Translations under genes and position numbers: made by a program
The notes under the pieces: generated by a model
The model's input: only the letters and a program-made list of their open reading frames with translations
The model's database searches: none
Told to the model about the DNA's origin: nothing
In this document: positions 34,769 to 44,076 of the stretch, in pieces
Layout: every line of letters starts with the position of its first letter
Position numbering within the stretch: position 1 is the stretch's first letter
DNA from: Bacteroidales bacterium UBA1680
Lineage (GTDB): Bacteria; Bacteroidota; Bacteroidia; Bacteroidales; UBA932
Assembly (NCBI GenBank): GCA_002320605.1
Contig: DCKG01000005.1
Location: 62,001 to 126,000, forward strand
Direction: 5' to 3'
DNA length: 64,000 nt

Positions 34769-37700
34769 ATGGGTAAACGTATTTCAATGACATTAGTCAT
34801 CTTTTTTGCCTTTGTGGCTCAATCGTTTGCGCAATCGGCTGTCTCAGGACAGGTCACGGATGCCAAGGGAGAACCTCTCGTTGGCGTCAACGTGCTTATC
34901 AAAGGGACGACCAACGGGACGATGACAGACGAGAACGGCCGCTACAACTTGCAGGGCACTGCATCAGGCAATGTCTTGGTATTCTCAAGCATTGGCTTCT
35001 CCCAACAGGATGTGACAGTCAGGAACTCAAGCGTCATCAACGTTGTCCTTCAGGACGACAACAAGTACTTGGATGAGGTCGTCGTCGTGGCATATGGTAC
35101 TCAGAGAAGAAAGGACCTCACCGGATCGATGAGCGAGGTGAAATCCGACATCGTCGCAATTCAGAACACTTCCACGATTTCGAGAACCCTCGAGGGTTCC
35201 GCGCCTGGTCTCCAAGTAGCATCCGTCGATGGCCAGCCAGGCTTTGACATGGCAATCCGCCTCCGTGGAACCAGCTCTACCAATGGAGCTTCTGCAGCTG
35301 CACTCATCGTCATCGATGGCGTGGCTCAGCAGATGGTAGACACCTACGAGAACCCTCTGTCCCAGCTGAACCCTGACGACATTGCTTCAGTCTCTGTCCT
35401 CAAGGATGCCGCCTCGACAGCCCTTTACGGTTCCCGCGCAGCTAACGGAGTTGTCCTAATCACGACGAAAAAGGGGCAGGAAGGCAGAGCGAAGATCTCT
35501 TTCCAGACCAGAGTAGGATGGAACTCTCTGGGCAACTACAATGTCAATGCGATAGGCAACGCCAAAGATTACTACGAATATGCATGGAAGAGCATCTACA
35601 ACTCTTACCGCTACGGCGTAAACGGGACAGGTGCTCCTGGGGTCGCAGCTGATGGCACATACTACACCAACGTAAATAATCCTAACCATTCCGACGCAGA
35701 GGCTTGCGAGTTCGCATCTCAGCACTTGTTCAACTACTACGGAAGCGAAACTAAATTCCAGAGGAACGCCCTTGGCAACAATCTTGCCTACAGGATTCCA
35801 GGCGCAATCTACACGAAAGACATGGGGACAGGACAGAACCAATCCTCTACGATGACCGGAGCCTATCTGGTGAATCCTGACGGGAAACTCAATTCGGATG
35901 CCTATGAACTCTATAGCGGGACTGGCAAGGATCTGCTCATTTCCAATGCGTTCCGCCAGCAATACAATCTTTCCGCTTCCGGCGGAACTGAAAAGGTTCA
36001 GTACTACGCATCATTGGGCTATCAGGATGAGCCATCTTACCTTAAATCTTCTGAGTACAAGAGATACAGCGGACGCGTGAGCGTCGATGCTCAAGTTCTC
36101 AAGTGGATGAAGATCGGAGCTAACGTAGGATACGCAAAAACGAACACGCGCGCTCAGGCAGGGAAGTGGGGGCCTCGTCAGATTGGCGGTTCCTCCGGAA
36201 ATGCCATGCTGTGGGTCAAGGGATGGACTCCAATCGCTCCTGTCTATGAGATGGACGCAGATGGAAACTATGTCCTGGACGCAAATGGGGACAAGGTCGT
36301 GAACGTAAACAACAAATCTTACTCTCCTCTTGGAACAGCCAGCTCTGAATACACTTCAGACTACGCATGGCTTCAGAAAACCAACATCGAGAGGATTCAG
36401 ACAGACACCTGGACCACCAGAACTTACGCAGACATAAAATTCCTGCGCTATTTCGACTTCAATGTGGCGTTCAACATGGACCAGCAGTATTTCAAGCGAA
36501 CATCCTACATGAACGGGAAGGCAGGCCGAGCAACAGGGTCCAAAGGTTCCTTCGGAGTGAAAAGCCAGAACAGGACTATCATCAACACCCAGCAGATGCT
36601 CACCTACAGCCAGGATTTCGGGCAGCACCACGTAGATGCGATGGTAGGTCATGAGTACGAGCAGTATGACAGATCAGACGTCAACTGGGGATCTACTTAT
36701 GAGCTTATCCCGGGACTTGCAATCCCAGGCAACTTCGTCAACCGCTACACCACCTATGGGGCACAGAACTCTTGGACTCCATACTATGGGAAAGAAAAAT
36801 ACAGGACGGAATCATACCTCGCCCGCGCGAATTACAACTATGCCGGCAGATACTACGTGTCCGCATCCGGACGCCGCGACGGTTCATCCAAATTCACCTC
36901 GAAGAATCGCTGGGGTGATTTCTGGTCGGTAGGCGCAAGCTGGAGGCTCTCCGAAGAGCCGTTCATGGAGCAGACGAAGAACTGGCTGGACAATTTGAAG
37001 ATCCGCGGAAGCTACGGCGTCACCGGTAATGCCAACGGTCTGACCACGTGGTATCTCAACCAATACTGGAACTACAACGTCAGCTCTTGGACCACCTCCA
37101 CAAACGGTACCGGAGTAGCGGCTGAGACCGGAGTGTCCAGCGCAAACTCCCTGATCGATGAAAATCTTACATGGGAGAACGTGCACCAGTTCGACCTCGG
37201 ATTGGACTACGGCGTGCTCAAGAACAGGATCACCGGTTCATTCGACTTCTACAATAACCTAACGGTCAACGCATTCTACAACAGAGCCGTCTCTCCTCTT
37301 GCGTCCGCAGGCTATTCGACCAAACAGCAGAACGCCGCCAAAGTCCGTAACCGTGGCTTCGAGATGGAGCTTTCAGCGGACATCCTTCGCACGAAGGACA
37401 TGACGCTCAACCTGACCGTAAACGGAACGCACTACCGCACTATCCTGGCCGGGGTTCCGGACGAAGTCATTCCTGCATGGGATGAGACCATGGACGTTCC
37501 GGAGGGAACATGGATTTCCCAAAGCGAAGACATGGCCTCCGCCGGCACCGCTGGTCACGCCGGACGAGGCACAACCTACCTCCGCGGCGTAGGTCGCGAC
37601 CTGTTCAACCTATACTTCCCTAAGTACGCAGGCGTCGATAAATATGGCCTTCCTACTTACTGGCACAGAGTAACCTATAACGATGTCCACAACCGAGACC

Positions 37701-38341
37701 ACGGCGGACGCTATGCCGACAAGAAAATCGGGGAGAATGTCATAACGAACGTAGCTGCCGACGCATCCTTCTACGAAGTCGGATCCGCTACTCCGGACTG
37801 GATGGGCGGCATGACCCTGAACTTCCGTTACAAGAGCTTCGACATCAGCATCGTAGGCGCTTACCAGATCGGTGGTAAAATCTTCTCAAGGGAATATGGA
37901 ACTTACCTTTACGCCGGCTCGACGATGGGCAGGACCAACATCCCTATGTCAAAGGAACTTATCGGCAAGACATGGACGCCAGAACACACAGGAGCGTACT
38001 TCCCGATGCAGTGGTTCCCTTCAGGATCCACGAGCAGTCTCAAGCTGGACGGTGCCTACGTCGGAACGACTGGAAGCCACGACTTTACGGACATGGTTCT
38101 GTTCGATGCGTCATACTTCCGTCTGAAGAACATCACCATCGGCTACACCTTCCCTAAGTCAATCACCAGAAAGGTGAACATCGATGCGCTTCGCGTGTTC
38201 GCTTCTGCCGACAACGTCCTGCTCTTCTCGCAGGCCCAGGGAGTTGACCCAACCCTCTCAATCATCGGAGGCAAGGAAATCGACACCTACGTATATCCGC
38301 AAATGCAGACATTTACTTTCGGCATTAACCTTGATTTTTAA
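34769..38341 (+). CDS. SusC-family TonB-dependent outer-membrane transporter
   Basis: 1190 residues with signal peptide ('LVIFFAFVAQSFAQ'). Carboxypeptidase-like domain at ~25-95 ('VSGQVTDAKGEPLVGVNVLIKG'), TonB-box region 'DEVVVVAYGTQ', plug motifs 'LIVIDGVAQ' and 'VSVLKDAASTALYGSRAANGVVLITTKKG', and a large barrel ending 'QMQTFTFGINLDF'. It starts a plus-strand polysaccharide-use locus with SusD, an Ig-like lipoprotein and GH31. Codon use is strongly biased to C-ending codons (TAC, ATC, AAC), unlike the enzymes around it, which suggests high expression. The 295 bases upstream hold no gene; no clean promoter was found there. Confidence 0.95.
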   Translation: MGKRISMTLVIFFAFVAQSFAQSAVSGQVTDAKGEPLVGVNVLIKGTTNGTMTDENGRYNLQGTASGNVLVFSSIGFSQQDVTVRNSSVINVVLQDDNKYLDEVVVVAYGTQRRKDLTGSMSEVKSDIVAIQNTSTISRTLEGSAPGLQVASVDGQPGFDMAIRLRGTSSTNGASAAALIVIDGVAQQMVDTYENPLSQLNPDDIASVSVLKDAASTALYGSRAANGVVLITTKKGQEGRAKISFQTRVGWNSLGNYNVNAIGNAKDYYEYAWKSIYNSYRYGVNGTGAPGVAADGTYYTNVNNPNHSDAEACEFASQHLFNYYGSETKFQRNALGNNLAYRIPGAIYTKDMGTGQNQSSTMTGAYLVNPDGKLNSDAYELYSGTGKDLLISNAFRQQYNLSASGGTEKVQYYASLGYQDEPSYLKSSEYKRYSGRVSVDAQVLKWMKIGANVGYAKTNTRAQAGKWGPRQIGGSSGNAMLWVKGWTPIAPVYEMDADGNYVLDANGDKVVNVNNKSYSPLGTASSEYTSDYAWLQKTNIERIQTDTWTTRTYADIKFLRYFDFNVAFNMDQQYFKRTSYMNGKAGRATGSKGSFGVKSQNRTIINTQQMLTYSQDFGQHHVDAMVGHEYEQYDRSDVNWGSTYELIPGLAIPGNFVNRYTTYGAQNSWTPYYGKEKYRTESYLARANYNYAGRYYVSASGRRDGSSKFTSKNRWGDFWSVGASWRLSEEPFMEQTKNWLDNLKIRGSYGVTGNANGLTTWYLNQYWNYNVSSWTTSTNGTGVAAETGVSSANSLIDENLTWENVHQFDLGLDYGVLKNRITGSFDFYNNLTVNAFYNRAVSPLASAGYSTKQQNAAKVRNRGFEMELSADILRTKDMTLNLTVNGTHYRTILAGVPDEVIPAWDETMDVPEGTWISQSEDMASAGTAGHAGRGTTYLRGVGRDLFNLYFPKYAGVDKYGLPTYWHRVTYNDVHNRDHGGRYADKKIGENVITNVAADASFYEVGSATPDWMGGMTLNFRYKSFDISIVGAYQIGGKIFSREYGTYLYAGSTMGRTNIPMSKELIGKTWTPEHTGAYFPMQWFPSGSTSSLKLDGAYVGTTGSHDFTDMVLFDASYFRLKNITIGYTFPKSITRKVNIDALRVFASADNVLLFSQAQGVDPTLSIIGGKEIDTYVYPQMQTFTFGINLDF

Positions 38342-38354
38342 TTTATAGAGAAAC

Positions 38355-40034
38355 ATGAAATCATTAAATATTATTGCAGTTGGTCTTTGCAGTCTCGCGC
38401 TTGCTTCGTGCGCAGGCGAGCTGGAGGTTAAAAACCCGAACAAGATCACCGATGAACAAATGATGGAATTCATGCAGTCCGATGAAAAGACGCAGGAACA
38501 AGTCCTCACGGGACTAGTCGGTGGGCTGAACGGCTACATGCGTGCCTATAATGCGGACCTCAACGGAGGATACTCAAACTCCGGAGGATACGAGTTCTAC
38601 AAAGACTTCAGAATGGTGATGGAGTCCGGTGACATCGTTGAAGGGACGAAGGCCAATCCAGGAGCATTCAGCACCTGGTACCAGAACAAAGCGGACAACC
38701 TGTACTGGACTACCATACAGGATGTCAACAACTACGGCTACTACCTGGCTGCCGTCTACAAGATATCTTCAGCCCAGAAAGCGCTTGACTTCCTGACGAA
38801 GGAAGCCTGCGAGGCTGGTACCCTGCAGATGAAGAATGCCCGCGCCCAGGCCCTCACTTCAAAGGCATATGGGTATGCCCGTCTGATGGAACGCTACACG
38901 GATCTGAAAGACCCTGCCTCAACAACGGCACAAGGAATGCCAATCTACGACAAGTATGCTTACAACACACCTGTAGCCCCTTCTTCAGTGGCTGACACAT
39001 GGAAATACATCGCAGACTTGCTCGACGAGGCCATTTCGCTTTTCCACCAGGTTGGCAACCATGGCTACACGACTGGCACTTCGGAAGCTGCCGACACTTA
39101 CGACATCGATTGCGGAGTCGCTCAGTACATTCGTGCCATGGTAGCCCTTGACAGGAAGGATTACGCAACCGTAATCGATGCTTACAATGACATCAATTCC
39201 AAATACCCGAATCTGATAAAGGCAGAAGACTACGGAATGCTCGCAAGCAAGGTTGCTGACGTTACGGCCACCATGGATAGAGGAAACGGAAAGAGGAGCT
39301 TCAGCGGCGGGTCTTTCAATGCAGAGAACAACGCATTCTACAACATCAGCAAGAACCCGGAGGCTCTCTTCACGACCATCGGAGGATCGAACCAGTGCTG
39401 GACGCTAAGGGGCTTGAACAACCTGAAGAACGCCGAATCCGGATTCTTGCAGGTAGACAAGGACATCGTGGACGCGCTCTCAGACTCCGATGTGCGCAAG
39501 GCCATAATCACAAAGCAGGCATATTCCGACTATTGGATTTACGGGACATCCAGTGGCGACACCACCTGGTACAACTACACGATGCCGGCCTACACCTCAA
39601 TGAAGTTCGCTGCCACGGAAGGACGTGACCTTGGAGATACTTACGCTCCTCACACCAACAACGTGACGAAGTCCGATGAGGCTGTGTTCCGTACTTCCGC
39701 AGTTCTGCTCATGGCAGCGGAAGCCTACACGATGAACAATCAGGAATCGCAAGCCGAGGCACTGCTGAACAAACTTCTTGCAGCCCGAACTCTTCCTGGC
39801 GAAAGCGCGATGACTGTGGCATCCTGCAAGAAAGGATCCATGCTCGACTTCGTGAAGCTCCAGTGGAGAATAGAAATGTGGGGCGAAGGTGACTTCGCAT
39901 TCTTCAACCAGAAGCGCTGGGGCTCTCAGTTCAGCCGCGGAGCGAACCACTGGTCCACCAAGGGCGTGGAAGCCCAGGGATGGACATGGGAAATTCCTCA
40001 GAGGGAACGCCAAGGCAATCCATATTGGAACTAA
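38355..40034 (+). CDS. SusD-family glycan-binding outer-membrane lipoprotein
   Basis: 559 residues, lipobox 'LCSLALASC' (Cys about 19), 13 bp after SusC. SusD features: 'NPNKITDEQMMEFM', helical repeat 'KNARAQALTSKAYGYARLMERYTD', 'SVADTWKYIADLLDEAISLF', 'VFRTSAVLLMAAEAYTMNNQESQAEALLNKLLAART' and the closing 'WRIEMWGEGDFAFFNQKRWG', 'WEIPQRERQGNPYWN'. The usual length for the family. Works as substrate-binding lid for the upstream SusC. Confidence 0.95.
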   Translation: MKSLNIIAVGLCSLALASCAGELEVKNPNKITDEQMMEFMQSDEKTQEQVLTGLVGGLNGYMRAYNADLNGGYSNSGGYEFYKDFRMVMESGDIVEGTKANPGAFSTWYQNKADNLYWTTIQDVNNYGYYLAAVYKISSAQKALDFLTKEACEAGTLQMKNARAQALTSKAYGYARLMERYTDLKDPASTTAQGMPIYDKYAYNTPVAPSSVADTWKYIADLLDEAISLFHQVGNHGYTTGTSEAADTYDIDCGVAQYIRAMVALDRKDYATVIDAYNDINSKYPNLIKAEDYGMLASKVADVTATMDRGNGKRSFSGGSFNAENNAFYNISKNPEALFTTIGGSNQCWTLRGLNNLKNAESGFLQVDKDIVDALSDSDVRKAIITKQAYSDYWIYGTSSGDTTWYNYTMPAYTSMKFAATEGRDLGDTYAPHTNNVTKSDEAVFRTSAVLLMAAEAYTMNNQESQAEALLNKLLAARTLPGESAMTVASCKKGSMLDFVKLQWRIEMWGEGDFAFFNQKRWGSQFSRGANHWSTKGVEAQGWTWEIPQRERQGNPYWN

Positions 40035-40053
40035 TCCATAAGACGAAAGAATC

Positions 40054-41424
40054 ATGAAAATAAACAGAATATTCGCGTTTGCCGCCATCTTGGGCGCAAT
40101 CTCGTTCAATTCCTGCAAGGACGATGATTCTCTTCCTTCAGGCATATCTTTGGATCCGTCATCTATCCAGATTTACGTTGGACAGACAGCCACTCTCACT
40201 CCGAAATTCACTCCTGGCGGCTCAACTGCCACTCCAACGTGGACTTCTTCGAACGAAAACGTCGCTACCGTCAAAGGCGGCTATGTGTCCGGCATCGCAG
40301 CCGGCACGGCAACCATCACCGCCACTCTGGAAGGAGGAATTTCCTCTACGTGCAGCGTCACGGTCTCGAATGTAGCTGCGTCATCGCTCACCTTGAACGA
40401 AACAGCTGCCACTCTCTATGAGAACGAGAGTGGCATCCAGCTAGTGGCGACCGTGGAGCCTTACAATGTGACATTCCCTGAAGTGAGCTGGACAAGTTCA
40501 GCCCCTTCAGTGGCCACCGTCGACGACAAGGGCAATGTCTCCCCTGTCTCCATAGGAGAAGCCGTGATTACGGCTTCCCTCGCAGATGGGATGAAGGCAA
40601 GTTGCAACGTGAAAGTCACGCTTCGCGCTCCTACCAAGCCAGAGACGCTCACTTTCTGGAAGAGCGATGAGGCCGGATACCGCGGACTCTTCGGAGCAGC
40701 ATCCGACAATGGCAAATCAGCCGGGGACGGTGGCTGGCTCACCTACAGCGACGGGATTGTAAGGTGGACGGCCAATGCTACCGGAAAGCCGCGCCGCGCT
40801 ACGCTCACCCTTTCCACCGGATCCGAGATTACGATCCTGCAGATAGATGCCAAGGACATAGCGGGAAACTACATCCTCTACAGCAACGCTTTCAAGGGCT
40901 TAAGCAACACTAAGCAGCTTGGCACCAGAAGGCACGCCACGACCATGAAAATCGAAGTCGCAGATGGATCCGACCTGAACGGACATCCGCACAACCTCGA
41001 CATCGTCGGAATGTACCTCGAGGCCAAATGCCCAGCATCCCTGGTCGTGACAGAAGATGGCGTGAAGGTTTACACCTACCTATCACTGGACTTCCAGACA
41101 GTCACCGGAGCCGAGGTTGCCATCATTCCTGAAATGACCAACAGCGTGACCTACGGAACCGGCTACTTCGCTCCTCTGACATTCGGACCTGAGGGCTGCG
41201 ACTACTGCTGGATAGGCTGGGATCTGACCGATGCATTCACGGCGCCAAAAATCACGATGGGACCGGGAGAAGACCGTCAAATCGTTTCAGACCGTTATTT
41301 CTGCGGATTCTCAGTCGTGAAGAAGGGCTATGCCGAAGGGTCATACACCACCATCTATCAGCTCAACTACAACAACATGTGGACCTGGAGTGCTTCTGGT
41401 GGGGCATTCTTCGAGAAGCAATAA
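40054..41424 (+). CDS. Surface lipoprotein with two BIG2 Ig-like domains (SusE/F-position protein)
   Basis: 456 residues, lipobox 'AISFNSC' (Cys about 20). Two bacterial Ig-like (BIG2) domains are clear: residues ~27-108 ('ISLDPSSIQIYVGQTATLTPKFTPGG...VATVKGGYVSGIAAGTATITATLEGG') and ~112-190 ('LTLNETAATLYENESGIQLVATVEP...VATVDDKGNVSPVSIGEAVITASLADG'). The C-terminal ~260 residues are a beta-rich domain of unknown family, probably glycan-binding. Its place after SusD matches that of SusE/SusF-type surface glycan-binding proteins, though the sequence is unrelated to the canonical ones. Gap to SusD is 19 bp. Confidence 0.78.
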   Translation: MKINRIFAFAAILGAISFNSCKDDDSLPSGISLDPSSIQIYVGQTATLTPKFTPGGSTATPTWTSSNENVATVKGGYVSGIAAGTATITATLEGGISSTCSVTVSNVAASSLTLNETAATLYENESGIQLVATVEPYNVTFPEVSWTSSAPSVATVDDKGNVSPVSIGEAVITASLADGMKASCNVKVTLRAPTKPETLTFWKSDEAGYRGLFGAASDNGKSAGDGGWLTYSDGIVRWTANATGKPRRATLTLSTGSEITILQIDAKDIAGNYILYSNAFKGLSNTKQLGTRRHATTMKIEVADGSDLNGHPHNLDIVGMYLEAKCPASLVVTEDGVKVYTYLSLDFQTVTGAEVAIIPEMTNSVTYGTGYFAPLTFGPEGCDYCWIGWDLTDAFTAPKITMGPGEDRQIVSDRYFCGFSVVKKGYAEGSYTTIYQLNYNNMWTWSASGGAFFEKQ

Positions 41425-41446
41425 TGCTGATCGTCTGTAAATAAGA

Positions 41447-41492
41447 GAAGGGGGCAGCTTCTAACCCAGGTTGTCCTCTTTCTTCTTTTTTA
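41447..41492 (+). terminator. Possible terminator after the SusC/SusD/Ig-like operon
   Basis: GAAGGGGG can pair (with G-T pairs) with the CCTCTTTC region at 41475-41482 around a 20-base loop, followed by TTCTTTTTT. The stem is imperfect, so this is tentative. It would separate GH31 from the SusC-SusD transcript. Confidence 0.35.
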
Positions 41493-41615
41493 TAATGTTC
41501 AATCCAACTGAATAAGGATTTCGGGTCAAGTTTCCGTGTGTCCTGGGACATTCAGTCACAGAATCCGGAAGATGTGATGAATTATTCGTAAATTAGACAA
41601 ATTTAAACACACAGC

Positions 41616-44033
41616 ATGAGTTTATTTAGATTTTGGGCTGCGACGGTCGTGGCAGCAGGCATCCTGACATCAGGATTACAGGCACAGAACAAAACATATT
41701 CATTGAAGGCTGGGGGCATGAGCATGCAGGTGCAGCCGTGCTCTGAGAACATTTTGCGCATTCGAATCTCGCAGGACGGGGATTTCACCGAATCGCTGAT
41801 GGAGCGCTACAGCATCGTCAAGACCGACTGGGAGCCTGTCAAGGCCGACGTCAGGACGAGCGGAGGGCGCTGGACGCTGGCGACGGCGGGATATTCATTA
41901 AGCATAGACAAGAAGAGTGGCGCCATGGCAGTGAAGGACGCATCGGGAAATGTCGTGATTAAGAATATATCATATTCAGGCAATGCCAGCAAGCTTTCCA
42001 ATGAGATGAGGGAATATGCGAACAAGAAATACGAAGACCTGCATGTCGTGGCGAACGATGGCGGGATAATCGGGGACGACAACGGAAAATTCGCCAAAGT
42101 GGACAAGAGAGAGGTGCAGGGGGCTGCGTCGGTGGGAACCCTGAGCATGAGCATCGAGGACGGAGAGCGATTCTACGGCGGAGGAAGCACCAGCAGGGAT
42201 CACATACAGCATCGTGGGGAATTCCTGCGCATGTGGACTACTTACCAGCACACTGAAATCCCTATGCCTTTCATGATGAGTTCCCGAGGATGGGGCGTTT
42301 ACGACAACCTCACTTCCAAGAGCTTCTTCGATGTCGGGTGCACTTCCAAATCAAGATTCAACATCCTGGACCTGGCGGAGGAAGCCGACTTCTATATATT
42401 CATTGGCAAGGACATGCCTGCCATTCTGAATGAATATACTCTGCTGACGGGGCGTAGCTATGTCTTGCCGAAATGGGCCTACGGACTTTGCTTCGGGCCG
42501 AACATGCTTGAGGATCAATGGAACATCCTGCGCGATGCCGTCATGTTCAGGCAGGCCGATGTGCCTTGCGATGTATTCTGGCTTGAGCCTCAATGGATGG
42601 AGAAACGCTACGATTTCTCTACGGAGAAAAACTGGAATTTCGACAAATTCTCGCCGGAGCCTTACTGGTCGCACGATGAGTATCCGAAGAAGCTTCACAA
42701 CAGACTGTTCATCGGCAAGCTGCGCTCGATGGGCTTCCATCTTGGCCTCTGGCTTTGCGAGAATTACGACTTGAGCATCACCGAGGAAGACGAGATAGCT
42801 TTACGCGAGGGCAGGGACACTTCCGGCAAGGAACACTGGATGAACCACCTGACCAGATTCATGGACCAAGGGGTTGAGGGATTCAAGCTGGATCCTGCCA
42901 GGACGATAGACAATCATCCTAACATGGAATACTACAACGGGCGCACGGACAAGGAGATGCACAATCTGAACCAGGTGCTGCTGCCGAAACAGATGCGTGA
43001 ACTTGGGCGCAAATACAACGGGAAGCGCACATGGCACCATTACTGCGGCGGCTGGGCTGGCACACAGCACTGGACGGCATCCACCAGCGGCGACAACGGC
43101 GGAGGCAAGACGGCTCTCTACGACCAGCTTAACCTTGGGATGAGCGGATTCCTGAACACCTCCTGCGACGTGATGAGCGTGCCTCGCGAGCTGGAGATGC
43201 AGAGCCTTCATTTCGGGCTATTCCTGCCTTGGGTACAGATAAACAGCTGGTTCTCCATGATGCAGCCGTTCTTCTACGACAAGCCGGAGCAGGACATGTA
43301 CCGGTACTACGTGAAGCTGAGATATTCCTTGGCTCCGTACATATATTCTATGGCATTGGGAGCCACCCAGAACGGCATGCCTATAGTGCGTTCCATGCCT
43401 CTGAGCTTCCCGGACGACCGCAATTGCGACGACATGACGTACCAGTACATGTTCGGGGACAGCTTCTGCGTCGGAATATTCACAGACGAGATTTATCTCC
43501 CTGCCGGCACTTGGTTCGATGCTTGGTCCGGCGAGAAGATTTCAAGCAAAGGCGAGACTTTCAAGCGGACAGTGCCGGAAGGCCGCGCAGGCCTGCTCTT
43601 CGTGCGTGCCGGTGCCATAATCCCAACTCTCGGAGGCTGCTTCGACTCGCCTGCTGAAGGAATATCCTACCTTGGAACCAAACCATTCGAGAATCTGACT
43701 TTACGGATATATCCTTCCGGCAGCACCACCTATACCCTCTTCGACGACGATGGCGAGAGCTATGAATATGAAAACGGCTCTCTCAGCTCGACTTTGTTCG
43801 AGTGCAGGCAGGACGGCGTCAAGACTACCATAACGCTGAATCCCGTGCAGGGCAGTTTCAAAGGGATGGCTGAGACTAAGACATATTCAATGGAAGTCCA
43901 AGCGGACTCGAAACCTTCCTACGTTGCGATCAACGGCAGTGCCGCCACCGACTGGGAATATTCAGACGGCACCCTCCGCCTCCATCTCGGCACTATCAGC
44001 ATTAACGACAAGGTGACAATCGAAATCAACTAG
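41616..44033 (+). CDS. GH31-family glycoside hydrolase (alpha-glucosidase/alpha-xylosidase type)
   Basis: 805 residues with signal peptide ('VAAGILTSGLQAQ'). N-terminal beta-sandwich (~25-260) including 'GERFYGGGSTSRDHIQHRG'. Barrel from ~285 ('LPKWAYGLCFGPN', 'DVFWLEPQWMEK'). The nucleophile is in 'EGFKLDPARTI' (Asp426); the acid/base is in 'STSGDNGGG' (Asp about 493) after 'GGWAGTQHWT'. The proximal C-terminal beta-domain holds 'VRAGAIIP'. GH31 covers alpha-glucosidases, alpha-xylosidases, alpha-galactosidases and sulfoquinovosidases; the nucleophile context (KLDPAR) is not the common KxDxxE, so specificity is open. It follows the SusC-SusD-Ig operon and converges on the GH3 gene 43 bp away. 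Confidence 0.9.
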   Translation: MSLFRFWAATVVAAGILTSGLQAQNKTYSLKAGGMSMQVQPCSENILRIRISQDGDFTESLMERYSIVKTDWEPVKADVRTSGGRWTLATAGYSLSIDKKSGAMAVKDASGNVVIKNISYSGNASKLSNEMREYANKKYEDLHVVANDGGIIGDDNGKFAKVDKREVQGAASVGTLSMSIEDGERFYGGGSTSRDHIQHRGEFLRMWTTYQHTEIPMPFMMSSRGWGVYDNLTSKSFFDVGCTSKSRFNILDLAEEADFYIFIGKDMPAILNEYTLLTGRSYVLPKWAYGLCFGPNMLEDQWNILRDAVMFRQADVPCDVFWLEPQWMEKRYDFSTEKNWNFDKFSPEPYWSHDEYPKKLHNRLFIGKLRSMGFHLGLWLCENYDLSITEEDEIALREGRDTSGKEHWMNHLTRFMDQGVEGFKLDPARTIDNHPNMEYYNGRTDKEMHNLNQVLLPKQMRELGRKYNGKRTWHHYCGGWAGTQHWTASTSGDNGGGKTALYDQLNLGMSGFLNTSCDVMSVPRELEMQSLHFGLFLPWVQINSWFSMMQPFFYDKPEQDMYRYYVKLRYSLAPYIYSMALGATQNGMPIVRSMPLSFPDDRNCDDMTYQYMFGDSFCVGIFTDEIYLPAGTWFDAWSGEKISSKGETFKRTVPEGRAGLLFVRAGAIIPTLGGCFDSPAEGISYLGTKPFENLTLRIYPSGSTTYTLFDDDGESYEYENGSLSSTLFECRQDGVKTTITLNPVQGSFKGMAETKTYSMEVQADSKPSYVAINGSAATDWEYSDGTLRLHLGTISINDKVTIEIN

Positions 44034-44076
44034 TTTCCCGACTGGGAGCAGAAGGGCTGGATGATTATCGCTGATG

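Noticed and set aside
34594..34776. A 60-codon frame upstream of the second SusC
   Set aside because: Low-complexity AT-rich sequence without domain signs; it overlaps the SusC start.
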